Shown one piece after another: positions 25,785-34,709 of a stretch of 64,000 nt of DNA (its first letter is position 1; each line of letters opens with the position of its first letter). The stretch lies in NCBI GenBank assembly GCA_963667575.2, contig CAXXHY010000001.1, forward strand, positions 62,001 to 126,000, given 5' to 3'. The notes below the pieces were generated by a model. That model was not told the origin of the DNA. It saw only the letters and a program-made list of their open reading frames with translations, and searched no databases. This DNA is from G963665495 sp963667575. GTDB lineage: Bacteria; Desulfobacterota; Desulfovibrionia; Desulfovibrionales; Desulfovibrionaceae. Both the position numbers and the translations under genes were made by a program.

Positions 25785-25807
25785 CGACTTTTTTTCAAAC
25801 AGCGCGT

Positions 25808-26968
25808 CTAGGCGTGGCCTACTTCACGCTTCACTTCAAGTGCGATCTTCCAGAGGATGGTCAGCACAAAGGCACCAATGGCGTAGATGGCAAGGCCAAT
25901 GGCGATTTCCGTGGGCTGCGGTACGTAGCCGGTCACGGTCTCAAAGGGGGTGGGCGTGAAACCGCCGACCAGCAGGCCGATACCTTTGTCGATCCAGGTG
26001 GCCAGCACCAGGATACCCAGGGACCAGGGCAGCAGCTGCATGTTGTCGCGCAGTTTCGGAGGCAGAAGCAGTACCAGCGAAAGAATAGCCAGCACGGCAG
26101 CTGTCCACAGGAAGCCGACCCACTGCGTGTTTCCGTCCATGCCATGGAACAGGTAGATCAGAGGATCCATGTGGCCGGGAATATTGCTGTAGAAAGCCGT
26201 GAAGACTTCCAGCATGAAGAAGAAAACGTTGACCGCCATGGCGTACGCGATGATCTTGGTCAGGGATTTGATAGCCAGTTCGCCTGGATCAAATTTGGCG
26301 ATTTTCTTCAACAGGAACATCAGCAGCAACAGAATGGCAGGTCCGGAACAGAAAGCCGAAGCCAGGAAGCGGGCAGCCAGGATGGCGGTCAGCCAGTAGT
26401 GACGTCCGGGCAGTCCTGCGTACAAAAAGGCTGTTACGGTATGGATACCGAAGGCCCAGAATACGGAGGTGAACGCAAAGAACTTGAGCCACTTGGGCGG
26501 ATCGACTTCGTTTTTTTCAGCCTGCAGGGAAACCCAACCAACAATGATGTTCAGGAACAGGTAGCCGTTCAACACGATCATATCCCAGAACAACATGGAG
26601 TTCGGTGTGGGATGGAAGATCATGTTCATCATCCGCTGCGGTTGTCCAATGTCGACGATGACGAAGAGCAGGCTCATCGTAACAGCGGCAATGGCCATGA
26701 ACTCACCGAAGATGATCATGTTCTTGAAGCGTTTGTAATGATGGAAGTAGTACGGAAGCACCAGCATTACTGCAGAAGCAGCGACACCGACCAGATAGGT
26801 GAACTGGGCGATGTAGAATCCCCAGGACACGTCGCGGGACATGCCGGTAACCTGGAGACCGAAAGTGAGCTGAATGATGTAAGCAGCGACACCTATGCTG
26901 ATGATGCCTCCCAGAACCACGAGCCAGATCCAATAGCTTGCTGAACCTTTAAATGCTTTTTCGAGCAT
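25808..26968 (-). CDS. dsrP: DsrP, NrfD-type quinol-interacting membrane subunit
   Basis: Integral membrane subunit of the DsrMKJOP complex, with about ten helices. It belongs to the NrfD/PsrC family and exchanges electrons with the menaquinone pool, passing them to or from the periplasmic DsrO and DsrJ. The N-terminus 'YWIWLVVLGGIISIGVAAY' and loops such as 'VIVDIGQPQRMMNMIFHPTPNS' are typical. Length of 386 residues is normal. It starts 10 bases after dsrO and is the last gene before a strong terminator. The complex links the quinone pool to DsrC in sulfite reduction. Confidence 0.95.
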   Translation of the reverse strand: MLEKAFKGSASYWIWLVVLGGIISIGVAAYIIQLTFGLQVTGMSRDVSWGFYIAQFTYLVGVAASAVMLVLPYYFHHYKRFKNMIIFGEFMAIAAVTMSLLFVIVDIGQPQRMMNMIFHPTPNSMLFWDMIVLNGYLFLNIIVGWVSLQAEKNEVDPPKWLKFFAFTSVFWAFGIHTVTAFLYAGLPGRHYWLTAILAARFLASAFCSGPAILLLLMFLLKKIAKFDPGELAIKSLTKIIAYAMAVNVFFFMLEVFTAFYSNIPGHMDPLIYLFHGMDGNTQWVGFLWTAAVLAILSLVLLLPPKLRDNMQLLPWSLGILVLATWIDKGIGLLVGGFTPTPFETVTGYVPQPTEIAIGLAIYAIGAFVLTILWKIALEVKREVGHA

Positions 26969-26978
26969 GGCTGACCCC

Positions 26979-27782
26979 TTAAATGATGTAGTAGACGCTG
27001 GGCTGCGTTCCCAACGAAGTTTTACGACGAATGGCGAAGTTTTCGCTCAGGGCCTGCCGGACATTGGATTCAGGATCTGCCAGGTCTCCAAAAATGAGCG
27101 CGCCATCGGCAACTTCAGCGGCTGCATCAACACAAGCCGGGTTCTCCCCTTTTGCCAGGCGTTCGGCGCAGAAATTACACTTTTCCACAACACCGCGCAT
27201 ACGCGTGGGGTATTCAGGATTCTCGTGTTTGATGTACGGACGAGGATCCTTGAAGTTGAAGCTGCGTGCACCGAACGGACAGGCGGCCATACAGAAACGG
27301 CAGCCGATGCAGCGGTGCATGTCCATGATGACAATACCGTCGCTTTCGCGCTTGAAAGTCGCCTTTGTGGGGCAGGCGCGTACGCACGGCGGGTACTCGC
27401 AGTGGTTGCACATGAGCAGGTATTCCCGCTCTTCCACGGCCTTGGACGGGAAGTGGCTGTGCTTATCCGTGAAAGCCTGCTCGAAATCCGTGGTCCAGAT
27501 CCATTTGATGTTCTGGTTGCCGGGGATATCAGGCACGTTGTGGAACGAATGGCAGGCTTCGATGATCTTCTCATACTGCTCGGGAGATTCGAACTTGCGC
27601 GTATCGATTACCATGCCCCAGTGCTTGGCTTTCAGCTGCTCTGGTGTATGCTGGTATTCGGGCAGGTTCTGGGCCAAAGCCTCGGGGTCGGAGTTGGTTA
27701 CCACATCGACAACCGGTTTCACGCCCAGTGTAAGAGCGGACAGGCCGGCAATCTTGAGGAACTTTCTTCTGCTGCTCTTCAT
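26979..27782 (-). CDS. dsrO: DsrO, periplasmic ferredoxin-like iron-sulfur subunit
   Basis: Electron-transfer subunit of 267 residues exported by the Tat pathway: 'SSRRKFLKIAGLSALTLG' is a twin-arginine signal. The mature part carries several cysteine clusters for [4Fe-4S] centres, among them 'CNHCEYPPCVRACP', 'CIGCRFCMAACPFG' and 'CNFCAERL' followed by 'NPACVDA'. It passes electrons between DsrP and DsrJ on the periplasmic face. Its ATG overlaps the dsrJ stop by one base (TAATG), so the two are translationally coupled. Confidence 0.95.
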   Translation of the reverse strand: MKSSRRKFLKIAGLSALTLGVKPVVDVVTNSDPEALAQNLPEYQHTPEQLKAKHWGMVIDTRKFESPEQYEKIIEACHSFHNVPDIPGNQNIKWIWTTDFEQAFTDKHSHFPSKAVEEREYLLMCNHCEYPPCVRACPTKATFKRESDGIVIMDMHRCIGCRFCMAACPFGARSFNFKDPRPYIKHENPEYPTRMRGVVEKCNFCAERLAKGENPACVDAAAEVADGALIFGDLADPESNVRQALSENFAIRRKTSLGTQPSVYYII

Positions 27783-28168
27783 TAGTTATTCCCCCTTGGC
27801 TCGAGGTGGCAGGTCCAACAATAGGGAGTAACACTGTTGGCATCGTGACATTTGTCACAGAATTCCTTCTTGTTGGAGTGACATTTCATACAGGTGTTCT
27901 GCAGGCTGATGACGTATTTTTTACCATTGGTAGCCACATAAATACGCTCGCCCTCACGAATAGCCATATCGCGCCAAGTGTTGAGTATTTTCATATGTTC
28001 GGCGCGCATCAGGTCTTTATTTTCGATGCACTCTTTTTCTCCCTTGGGCAGAGCCAGCTCAGGCTGGACATAACCGCCGTCCCCAAAGACCTTGTTGGCC
28101 CAGAAAGGGGAGGAGAAAAGCACGAAAAAGACAACGAGTCCAGGAATGATGTACTTCGCGTTATACAT
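27782..28168 (-). CDS. dsrJ: DsrJ, triheme cytochrome c
   Basis: A small periplasmic multiheme cytochrome of 128 residues. One N-terminal helix ('IIPGLVVFFVLFSSPF') acts as an uncleaved anchor or signal. Three heme-binding motifs, CMKCH, CDKCH and CWTCH, lie in the last 40 residues. The family is known for one heme with unusual His/Cys ligation. It is the cytochrome of the Dsr membrane complex. Start and stop both overlap the neighbouring genes by one base (TAATG), which supports equal synthesis of the subunits. Confidence 0.95.
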   Translation of the reverse strand: MYNAKYIIPGLVVFFVLFSSPFWANKVFGDGGYVQPELALPKGEKECIENKDLMRAEHMKILNTWRDMAIREGERIYVATNGKKYVISLQNTCMKCHSNKKEFCDKCHDANSVTPYCWTCHLEPRGNN

Positions 28169-29778
28169 TATTCATCCTCCATCCCGGGCAGGGGCTCTTG
28201 CCTCAGGTCCATAGTGCGCTTCTTTTCACCCTTCATGACCAGGGCGTTGGCAACAAGCTCGTGCACTCCGGAAATGTCGACTCCCGGAGCCCAGTAGTCG
28301 GCCAGAGGAACCAGAGTCGCACGGTCGATGGCGCAGATGCAGGCCATGCGATTGACGTCGTGCTTGTCCTGAACATACTTCAGGGCGTTTCCTCTTGGCA
28401 GACCGCCGCGCATGCGGATCTCCATGATTTCATCGGTATTCAGGCCGGAACCGCCGGCGCAGCAGAAAGTCTGCTCGCGGATGGTCTTTTCGGGCATTTC
28501 GAAGAAATTGTTGCAGACATTCTTGAGAATGTAGCGGGGTTCTTCGAGCAGGCCCATGGCCCGTGCCGGGTTGCAGGAATCATGGAAGGTAACCCGGAAA
28601 TGGTCGTTACGGCTGGGATCAAGTCTGAGCTTGTCGTGCTTGATCAAATCGGCCGTGAACTCGGCGATGTGCACCATCTTGGTTGCGGCAGCACGTTCGA
28701 ACACAGTGCCGGTCAAGGGGTTCACCGGAGTGGTCATATTGGGAGGCGTGGGGCCGTTGTGCGTTTCCATGTACTGGTTGATGACGCGCCACATGTGGCC
28801 GCACTCACCACCGAGGATCCACTTGGCACCCAGGCGTTCGGCTTCGGCGTACATCTTGGCATTCAGTTTCTTCATCATCTCGTGGGAGGTGAAGAGACCG
28901 AAGTTACCACCTTCGGAGGCGTACGTGGACAGCGTGTAGTCCAGGCCGATCTCATGGAAGAGCATCAGGTAGCCCATGAAGGTGTAGATGCCGGGATCGG
29001 CGAATACGTCGCCCGAAGGAGTGATGAAGAGCACTTCGTGCCCTTTTTCGTTCATGGGAACATTCAGATGAATGCCGGTGACTTCTTCAATGTCGTCAAC
29101 CAGAAAGTCAACGATGTCCTTGAAGGCGTGCGGCTGGATACCCAGGTGGTTACCCGTGCGATTACAGTTACGTACGGGTTCCATGATCCAGTTGATGTTG
29201 ATGCCCAGTTCATGCAGCAGCTCGCGGGCCATCATGGTGATTTCCGCGGTATCGATGCCGTAAGGACAGAACAGGGAACAGCGGCGGCACTCAGTACACT
29301 GATAAAAGTAGTAGAACCACTCTTTGATGACGTCGATGGTCAGTTTGCGCGAACCACCAATGCGGCCCATAAGCTTACCGAACATAGTGAAATCGTTGCG
29401 GTATATGGAGCGCAACAACTCGGCGCGCAAAACGGGCATATTTTTGGGGCCACCACCACCGATAAAAAAGTGACATTTATCGGCACAGGCGCCACAACGT
29501 ACGCAAATGTCCATGAAGACCTTGAAGGAACGATATTTCTTCAGGCGCTTCTTGAAACCTTTATGAATAATTTCAAACCAGTTCTCGGGCAGTTTCCAAT
29601 CCTCGTCCATGGGGCTCCATTCGCGGGCATTGGGGAATCCGATCTGCTCGATAACTTCCGGCTTTGCCGGATAACAGAAAGAACCTTCCCGGAAAACAGG
29701 CTTGGTATCCAGCCAGCTTTCCTGAGGCATTCCGTAATTGAACTTTAAGAGTTCTTCTGGGGTAGGAACGTTAGCCAT
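28168..29778 (-). CDS. dsrK: DsrK, cytoplasmic HdrD-like catalytic subunit
   Basis: Cytoplasmic subunit of 536 residues related to heterodisulfide reductase HdrD. Two ferredoxin clusters ('CVRCGACADKC' and 'CTECRRCSLFCPYG') feed a CCG-domain active site, seen as 'DSCNPARAMGLLEEPRYIL' and 'CCAGGSGLN', which binds the non-cubane [4Fe-4S] centre. In sulfate reducers it reduces the DsrC trisulfide made during sulfite reduction. ATG 29778 with AAGGAG is the likely start; a GTG at 29784 is in frame. It lies 9 bases behind dsrM and shares a TAATG overlap with dsrJ. Confidence 0.96.
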   Translation of the reverse strand: MANVPTPEELLKFNYGMPQESWLDTKPVFREGSFCYPAKPEVIEQIGFPNAREWSPMDEDWKLPENWFEIIHKGFKKRLKKYRSFKVFMDICVRCGACADKCHFFIGGGGPKNMPVLRAELLRSIYRNDFTMFGKLMGRIGGSRKLTIDVIKEWFYYFYQCTECRRCSLFCPYGIDTAEITMMARELLHELGININWIMEPVRNCNRTGNHLGIQPHAFKDIVDFLVDDIEEVTGIHLNVPMNEKGHEVLFITPSGDVFADPGIYTFMGYLMLFHEIGLDYTLSTYASEGGNFGLFTSHEMMKKLNAKMYAEAERLGAKWILGGECGHMWRVINQYMETHNGPTPPNMTTPVNPLTGTVFERAAATKMVHIAEFTADLIKHDKLRLDPSRNDHFRVTFHDSCNPARAMGLLEEPRYILKNVCNNFFEMPEKTIREQTFCCAGGSGLNTDEIMEIRMRGGLPRGNALKYVQDKHDVNRMACICAIDRATLVPLADYWAPGVDISGVHELVANALVMKGEKKRTMDLRQEPLPGMEDE

Positions 29779-29787
29779 AACCACTCC

Positions 29788-30825
29788 TTATTCAGCCGCG
29801 GCGTCCGAAGAGGACTGCGAACCGTCGGGCATTTTATCAACAGGAAGACCAGCCTCGATCATGTGCTCTCTGAAATCATCTTCATAAGCCTCGTAGGTGT
29901 GGTAAACCTTGGGCGGATTCCAGGGGTTGTTGTAATGCTTTTCGCGGCTGTTGTTGGGCAGGTTTCTGGTCGGGCTCAGGAAAATACCACCCATGTGCAT
30001 CAGTTTGCTGAAGGGGAAGTAAATGAGCAGACAGCTGACCAGGAACAAGTGCGAATAGAAGATGGGAGCCACATCAGGCTTAATGGTGGGGCTCAAACCA
30101 ATCAGGCCCATGGTCATGACCTTGACGGAATCGATGTCGGTCTTGCCGATGTAGCGCATCCAGATACCCGTGCACACGATGCCCAGAAGCAGAAACAGCG
30201 GAAAATAATCCTGCGCGAGAGAGATGTAACGAACCTTGCAGTTGAAGAAACGCCTCAGAAGCAGGAAAGCGAGCGCTGCCACTATAATAAGGTCGCTCTG
30301 GTAAAAACGGGGTACGCCCATCTGCATGATGCCGTCAAAAAATTCGGTAATGGAGACCAGCATCGGTACAGGTTCGACGAAAAACCGGAAATGGCGGATA
30401 AAAATTACCAGAAAAGAATAGTGGAAAAGCAGCGCAAAAAGCCAGAGCCACTTGGCCGAACTGTAAGCCACTCTCGGTCCATCAGATGTCTGATGGATCG
30501 AAACCCCGACATTTCTGAACAAAGATCTGAAGAAACAGACTTCGGTAATCATCCGAACGACTGTCCAGCCTTTGTTGTGGGGATTGTCAATGGGATTGTA
30601 TTTAATCCAATCCAGACTCTTCTCTTGCGCACCTGTTGTTGGGATGCTGAACGGCACGGGAGTGCGTGCCCAATCTACGATTCGCCAGATGAATCCGCAG
30701 ATAAAAACAGCTACGGCAACGTAAGGGACGTAAACGCCGAATACACTCTGCATTCCGGACGAAGCCCCCCAGTACGCGCCGATCCCAAGCACCAAGACGG
30801 CCAATAGTGATAAAAATACTGCCAT
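29788..30825 (-). CDS. dsrM: DsrM, NarI-like diheme cytochrome b subunit
   Basis: Membrane subunit of 345 residues with about six helices, related to the NarI subunit of nitrate reductase. It binds b hemes and partners with DsrK to move electrons across the membrane from quinol toward DsrC. Seen here: an N-terminal two-helix region, a loop 'WARTPVPFSIPTTGAQ' and later helices with His residues such as 'ALLFHYSFLVIFIRHFRFF' and 'YSHLFLVSCLLIYFPFSKLMHM', which can ligate heme. AGGTAAGG precedes the ATG. It is the first structural gene of dsrMKJOP, 28 bases after the RsbRD-type gene. Confidence 0.95.
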   Translation of the reverse strand: MAVFLSLLAVLVLGIGAYWGASSGMQSVFGVYVPYVAVAVFICGFIWRIVDWARTPVPFSIPTTGAQEKSLDWIKYNPIDNPHNKGWTVVRMITEVCFFRSLFRNVGVSIHQTSDGPRVAYSSAKWLWLFALLFHYSFLVIFIRHFRFFVEPVPMLVSITEFFDGIMQMGVPRFYQSDLIIVAALAFLLLRRFFNCKVRYISLAQDYFPLFLLLGIVCTGIWMRYIGKTDIDSVKVMTMGLIGLSPTIKPDVAPIFYSHLFLVSCLLIYFPFSKLMHMGGIFLSPTRNLPNNSREKHYNNPWNPPKVYHTYEAYEDDFREHMIEAGLPVDKMPDGSQSSSDAAAE

Positions 30826-30853
30826 GTGCCCTTACCTCGCTTGCTTGGACGTA

Positions 30854-31393
30854 TCATTGGTTATTTGATTCATTTTCCTCTGCCGGAGACTCGCATATCA
30901 GTTTCGCACACCTCAACAAATGTGCCTGAGAGTGCTTCACCTCATCCACACGCATTTTGAAAATCTGTTCTCGACACTTCACGTAATTGTCAAATGAAAT
31001 CAGGGCCAAGCTATCCAGTTTCGACTCGAATTGCAACAGTTCCAACGCAAAGGCATTGTCCTGAAGTTCGCTCTTAACCAACTCGCGAATGATTCCTTTG
31101 AGAAGATAGATAAAGCCCACGGCCTTGGCAGGCGTGAACTCCTGAACGGAACGGATTCTGATGATGTCGTCCAACGGTCCGATAACGGTTTCGGACTCCA
31201 GACCTTCTTCAAGCAGTGCGTCCACAAGCACGCGCAAAGCCTCGGTGGTCCGGTGGCCGACGGGATTCGTGAACTGATCCTTATGGGTTCGCATAAACCC
31301 GACCGTATCCAATGGATACGTCTTGAAAACGGAATCAATCCAGCCGTCAGTGATTTCCAGCTTTTTTTGGTTTAGAAATTCGTAAAAACGCAT
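30854..31393 (-). CDS. RsbRD N-terminal-domain protein preceding dsrM
   Basis: A 179-residue helical cytoplasmic protein of the RsbT co-antagonist RsbRD N-terminal type. The domain covers about residues 5-150 ('FLNQKKLEITDGWIDSVFKTYP', 'PVGHRTTEALRVLVDALLEEG', 'IIRIRSVQEFTPAKAVGFIYLLKGII'-type sequence). In other proteins this domain is a globin-like sensory module. It lacks a STAS domain. Genes of this kind stand in front of dsrM in many sulfate reducers, and the 28-base gap here suggests co-transcription. A role in assembly or sensing for the Dsr complex is an inference. Confidence 0.85.
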   Translation of the reverse strand: MRFYEFLNQKKLEITDGWIDSVFKTYPLDTVGFMRTHKDQFTNPVGHRTTEALRVLVDALLEEGLESETVIGPLDDIIRIRSVQEFTPAKAVGFIYLLKGIIRELVKSELQDNAFALELLQFESKLDSLALISFDNYVKCREQIFKMRVDEVKHSQAHLLRCAKLICESPAEENESNNQ

Positions 31394-31486
31394 GAGATCC
31401 TTTTTTATTGATGCATCAAGTAAATGCCCAAAAAAATATTACGCTTTCGCCCAGTTGCCGAAACCCCCTATAATGATTTTTTGACA

Positions 31487-31502
31487 ATTTGTCCAAACAA
31501 AT
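31487..31502. promoter_or_regulatory. Inverted repeat upstream of the dsr operon
   Basis: ATTTGT-CCAA-ACAAAT, a perfect 6-bp inverted repeat, lies about 95 bases before the RsbRD-type gene and next to a TTGACA-like hexamer. It has the size of a dimeric regulator site but does not match the Rex or Crp/HcpR consensus I know. Candidate operator only. Confidence 0.35.
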
Positions 31503-31597
31503 CAAGGGCCCTCTCAACGGCAAATCAACCCGCTGAAATCATGAAGTTTAGTTATTTCAGCCTCTAAGATCCACATCAGGCGTGGACGTCAACTTGT

Positions 31598-31638
31598 GAA
31601 AAAAAAAACTCCGATTTCGATCGGATCGAAATCGGAGT
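31598..31638 (-). terminator. Strong Rho-independent terminator
   Basis: A perfect 15-bp arm pair (31608-31622 and 31624-31638, opening at the tip to a small loop) is followed on the minus strand by a run of ten or more T (the A-run before 31608). It ends the binding-protein/30-residue ORF unit, about 50 bases after the small ORF. Confidence 0.95.
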
Positions 31639-31688
31639 CAAAAGATACCCAATTAATATAGTTGCAATTTTCAAGACACTCAGATGGC

Positions 31689-31781
31689 CTAGTTGGGATC
31701 AGTCATGACAACGACTTTTCCATCAGGCCGCTCGAAACAGCGTCTCCATACGCCGGCTCTGACATCGGTTCTTACTTGCAT
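31689..31781 (-). CDS. 30-residue ORF coupled to the substrate-binding protein gene
   Basis: A tiny ORF starting 'MQVRTDVRAGVWRRCFERP' and ending 'VVVMTDPN'. Its ribosome-binding site is a perfect AAGGAGGT (31788-31795) that overlaps the TAA stop of the upstream gene (31794-31796), so translation is probably coupled. A strong terminator follows. The peptide is basic, has one Cys and one Trp, and has no signal or membrane segment. I recognise no family. The signal quality argues that it is translated; its function is unknown. Confidence 0.65.
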   Translation of the reverse strand: MQVRTDVRAGVWRRCFERPDGKVVVMTDPN

Positions 31782-31793
31782 AGGAATACCTCC

Positions 31794-32906
31794 TTATTGC
31801 GGTGCTTTTTGATTATTGCTTCCCGCGGAACCAACCAAACGATCCTTGGGGAGCGTAATCTGTTCGTACATGGCATCAGTGGCAGCCAGAATGCTGAAAG
31901 TCGGTTCAAAATTCAGCCGCCGGGCCACATACAAATTAAGATAAATCTTCGGATTCGAATCGTCCATCATGGGCAGGGATCGAGGCGACTGCCCGCGGAG
32001 AATCCGTACCACCTTGGAGGCCACAAAAGCCCCCACCTGATCCAGATCCGCATTGACAAAGCCCATCAAGGCGCCGGCTTCAACATCCTGCTTTCCCAAA
32101 GAGGAAAACGTGGGGATCCGCTTGTCCATGAAAAACTGCAGTTCGGATTGCACATCATTCTGTTTCCAGTCAAAACAGGGATGAGCCGGAATAAAAAAAG
32201 CGTCTATGCCTTTGGCAGCCAGATCTTCGATGGCCTTGCGGCATTGTTCGGGCTTGACGCCTTTCAGGTTGTAGGTAACCAGCTCGAACCCGCGCTCGTC
32301 AGCGGCCTGCTGCGCATCTTCAAGATAAAATTTCTGCCATTTTTCACTCTGATCATCAAAATACATATATCCCAGGCGGGAAAAATTGATCACGTCATGA
32401 AAAATATACAGCATGCGCTTGACCCCGTCGGGATCCACCTGGGTCGTGAAGTTATTGATGCCCGAATCCTCCGAACTGGAAACAAACCCTGATTTGACAG
32501 GATCCGGCAAGCCGATGGCCAAAATGGGGGTCGACAGATTATTGGCGTTGAGAACAGCCTTGGTAGCCGCATCGCCCGCGCAGACAATCAAATCCAAATC
32601 CGTACGGGACATCAGGTCCTGGGCCATATTCGGAAGCTTTTCCTGATCCGTATCATCCCAACCGGGACTGAAGTAGGCATCCGGAGGAAATTCTATCTTG
32701 TCATCCCAATCTGAATATTTTTTGATGTGATCGGAAATAGAGTCAATGAGATCTGTAAACACCCAAAAAGGGCCGCCTTCGATATACCCAACCTTATACG
32801 TATGCGTCATACCCCATCCCGTGACAGGAAAAATACAGACAAGTGACAATAGTAAGAAAAGGGAAAAACATTTTTTCAACATAAAAATACCATTCTGTAT
32901 TGACAT
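31794..32906 (-). CDS. Solitary ABC-type substrate-binding protein
   Basis: Periplasmic binding protein of 370 residues in the ABC_sub_bind (TrpX-like) family, or a sensory relative. A signal peptide covers about residues 9-32 ('MLKKCFSLFLLLSLVCIFP'). The mature domain has two Rossmann lobes, with 'DLIVCAGDAATKAVLNANNLSTPILAIGLPDPV' in the first and 'GIDAFFIPAHPC' in the second. Met9 (32882) may be the true start; neither start has a clear ribosome-binding site. There is no permease or ATPase gene beside it, which is unusual for transport; it could feed a distant transporter or a sensor. Confidence 0.8.
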   Translation of the reverse strand: MSIQNGIFMLKKCFSLFLLLSLVCIFPVTGWGMTHTYKVGYIEGGPFWVFTDLIDSISDHIKKYSDWDDKIEFPPDAYFSPGWDDTDQEKLPNMAQDLMSRTDLDLIVCAGDAATKAVLNANNLSTPILAIGLPDPVKSGFVSSSEDSGINNFTTQVDPDGVKRMLYIFHDVINFSRLGYMYFDDQSEKWQKFYLEDAQQAADERGFELVTYNLKGVKPEQCRKAIEDLAAKGIDAFFIPAHPCFDWKQNDVQSELQFFMDKRIPTFSSLGKQDVEAGALMGFVNADLDQVGAFVASKVVRILRGQSPRSLPMMDDSNPKIYLNLYVARRLNFEPTFSILAATDAMYEQITLPKDRLVGSAGSNNQKAPQ

Positions 32907-33239
32907 TAAGACATACGCTTATTGGGATCTATCGACGCTCAACGTAACTGGAACAAGGCTACCACAAGAGCATGTAAAAGAAAAATTCTTTCCTGAGGGA
33001 TTACGCAAAACAACGGCCACCCTCCCTACCCTGCTCAAGGCCTGTAATTTAATGTATCCTAGAAGTATTACAAGCGAAAAACAAGCAGCATGCTGCCCTA
33101 TGAAAAATAGTGTGGAAGAGCAACTTTTTTTCACAGAACGAAAAAATATTTTTTTCACAGATCAAGTTAGCGCAATGTTGCCATAAAGCTTTGAACAACC
33201 TATACTGCCCCCTAATCCAATACCATACGCGGGGGTTTC
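32907..33239. other. Intergenic region between divergent genes, with a direct repeat
   Basis: About 330 bases between the binding-protein gene and the GAF/HD-GYP gene. I see no gene. A 13-base direct repeat TTTTTTTCACAGA occurs at about 33125 and 33149, 24 bases apart, about 80-115 bases before the HD-GYP start. It might be a regulator site or just AT-rich repetition. Confidence 0.35.
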
Positions 33240-34508
33240 ATGGAGCGTGAACATCCTTGTATCGAACATATCGATTTTGTTCAGAACATTTTGAGCTTTC
33301 TTGAGGAAATCAACGAACTCAGAGACCTGGATGCAATTCTGGACAGCACTCTGATGGAAGCCCGCAACTTTTCCCGAGCGGACGCGGGGACTATTTACCT
33401 CAAAGAAAACAACATGCTGCGTTTCAGCTACGTACAAAATGATTCGATAGACGCCAACGAATCAAAAATACAGCTGTACGTCGACGCCACGCTGCCCATA
33501 AATGAAGAGTCCCTGGTCGGTCATGTGGCTCTCAGTGGGCACCCGCTGCGCATTCACGACGCGTACGCGCTTTCCACCGATCACCCATACCGCTTCAATC
33601 CAGCCTTTGACAACAAGACAGGATACCGGACCCGCTCCATCCTGACCCTGCCCATGCGAACGAGTCGAAAAAAAATCATCGGCGTCATGCAACTTCTTAA
33701 TGCCTATGACAAAAAAGGATGTCCGGCGCCCTTTTCCACAAACGACCTGACCTATCTTCCCCTGCTGGCGAACAACGCATCGGCAGCCATCGAACGCGGC
33801 ATCCTGACACGGGAACTGATCCTGCGAATGATGCGTATGGCGGAGTTGCGGGACCCCCATGAAACCGGCCCCCATGTCCAACGCGTGGGCGCCTATGCGG
33901 CGGAAATTTACGATCAGTGGGCGCAAAATCATTCGGTTCCTGCAGAGGAACGCAAATTTTTCAGAGACCTGCTGCGTATCGCAGCCATGCTTCACGATGT
34001 GGGGAAGGTGGGAATTTCAGATACGATTCTCAAAAAACCCGGACGCCTTGATCCGGAGGAATTCGAGATCATGAAGTACCACACCCTCTATGGGGCGCGG
34101 CTTTTCGCCAACTCCACCTCGGAACTTGACATCATGGCTGCCGAAATTGCCCTCAACCACCATGAAAAATGGGACGGCAGCGGCTATCCGGGAATCCCCA
34201 CCGAACTTCACGGCCCAAGCCCGGCGTATGGTCCGCCCAAAAAAGGCGAGCAAATTCCATTGAGTGCCCGTATTACCGCCCTTGCGGATGTGTTTGACGC
34301 CATCTGTTCGAAACGTTGCTACAAGGAACCATGGGCATATGACGACGCCATAGCGCTCATCAAAGAGCAATCCGGCAAACATTTCGATCCGGGAGTTGTG
34401 CAGGCCTTTCTGGAAATTCAGGATGTTATCCGGGCCATCAGGGGCAAATACAAAGAGCATGAGCAAGAATCCCTGGATCTGGGCATTCCCAACAAGATTT
34501 CGCTCTGA
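33240..34508 (+). CDS. GAF-domain HD-GYP phosphodiesterase
   Basis: A 422-residue soluble protein. A GAF sensor (about residues 20-190, 'ILDSTLMEARNFSRADAGTIYL') precedes an HD-GYP domain (200-405). HD-GYP enzymes hydrolyse cyclic di-GMP. Metal-binding and signature motifs are intact: 'MLHDVGKVGISDTILKKPG', 'NHHEKWDGSGYPG' and 'ITALADVFDAICSKRCYKEPW'. A GGGGG run upstream of the ATG may serve as the ribosome-binding site. The GAF ligand is unknown. The gene stands alone, divergent from the binding protein. Confidence 0.93.
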   Translation: MEREHPCIEHIDFVQNILSFLEEINELRDLDAILDSTLMEARNFSRADAGTIYLKENNMLRFSYVQNDSIDANESKIQLYVDATLPINEESLVGHVALSGHPLRIHDAYALSTDHPYRFNPAFDNKTGYRTRSILTLPMRTSRKKIIGVMQLLNAYDKKGCPAPFSTNDLTYLPLLANNASAAIERGILTRELILRMMRMAELRDPHETGPHVQRVGAYAAEIYDQWAQNHSVPAEERKFFRDLLRIAAMLHDVGKVGISDTILKKPGRLDPEEFEIMKYHTLYGARLFANSTSELDIMAAEIALNHHEKWDGSGYPGIPTELHGPSPAYGPPKKGEQIPLSARITALADVFDAICSKRCYKEPWAYDDAIALIKEQSGKHFDPGVVQAFLEIQDVIRAIRGKYKEHEQESLDLGIPNKISL

Positions 34509-34709
34509 CCGGAAGCATTGCCCTTTTCCGCCCGGGCACTGATCCAGCGTTTTTTCCGTATCAATCGACTTTTCTATTTCCAGCGCACGTTACGAAGCGC
34601 TTTCCCGGCCCCGGAATTTTTCTTGCGGGCCTCTGCCTTCAAAATACGCCCATAAATCAGAAGGCCTTCCTGTTGCACGGACAGGGAAAACGCATCGGAG
34701 GGAGGTCAA

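Noticed and set aside
25814..26944. Open frame opposite dsrP
   Set aside because: It is highly charged and repetitive, as expected from the antisense of a membrane protein gene, and has no support of its own.
28198..29748. Long open frame on the plus strand opposite dsrK
   Set aside because: It mirrors the codon structure of dsrK, has no ribosome-binding site and no recognisable domain.
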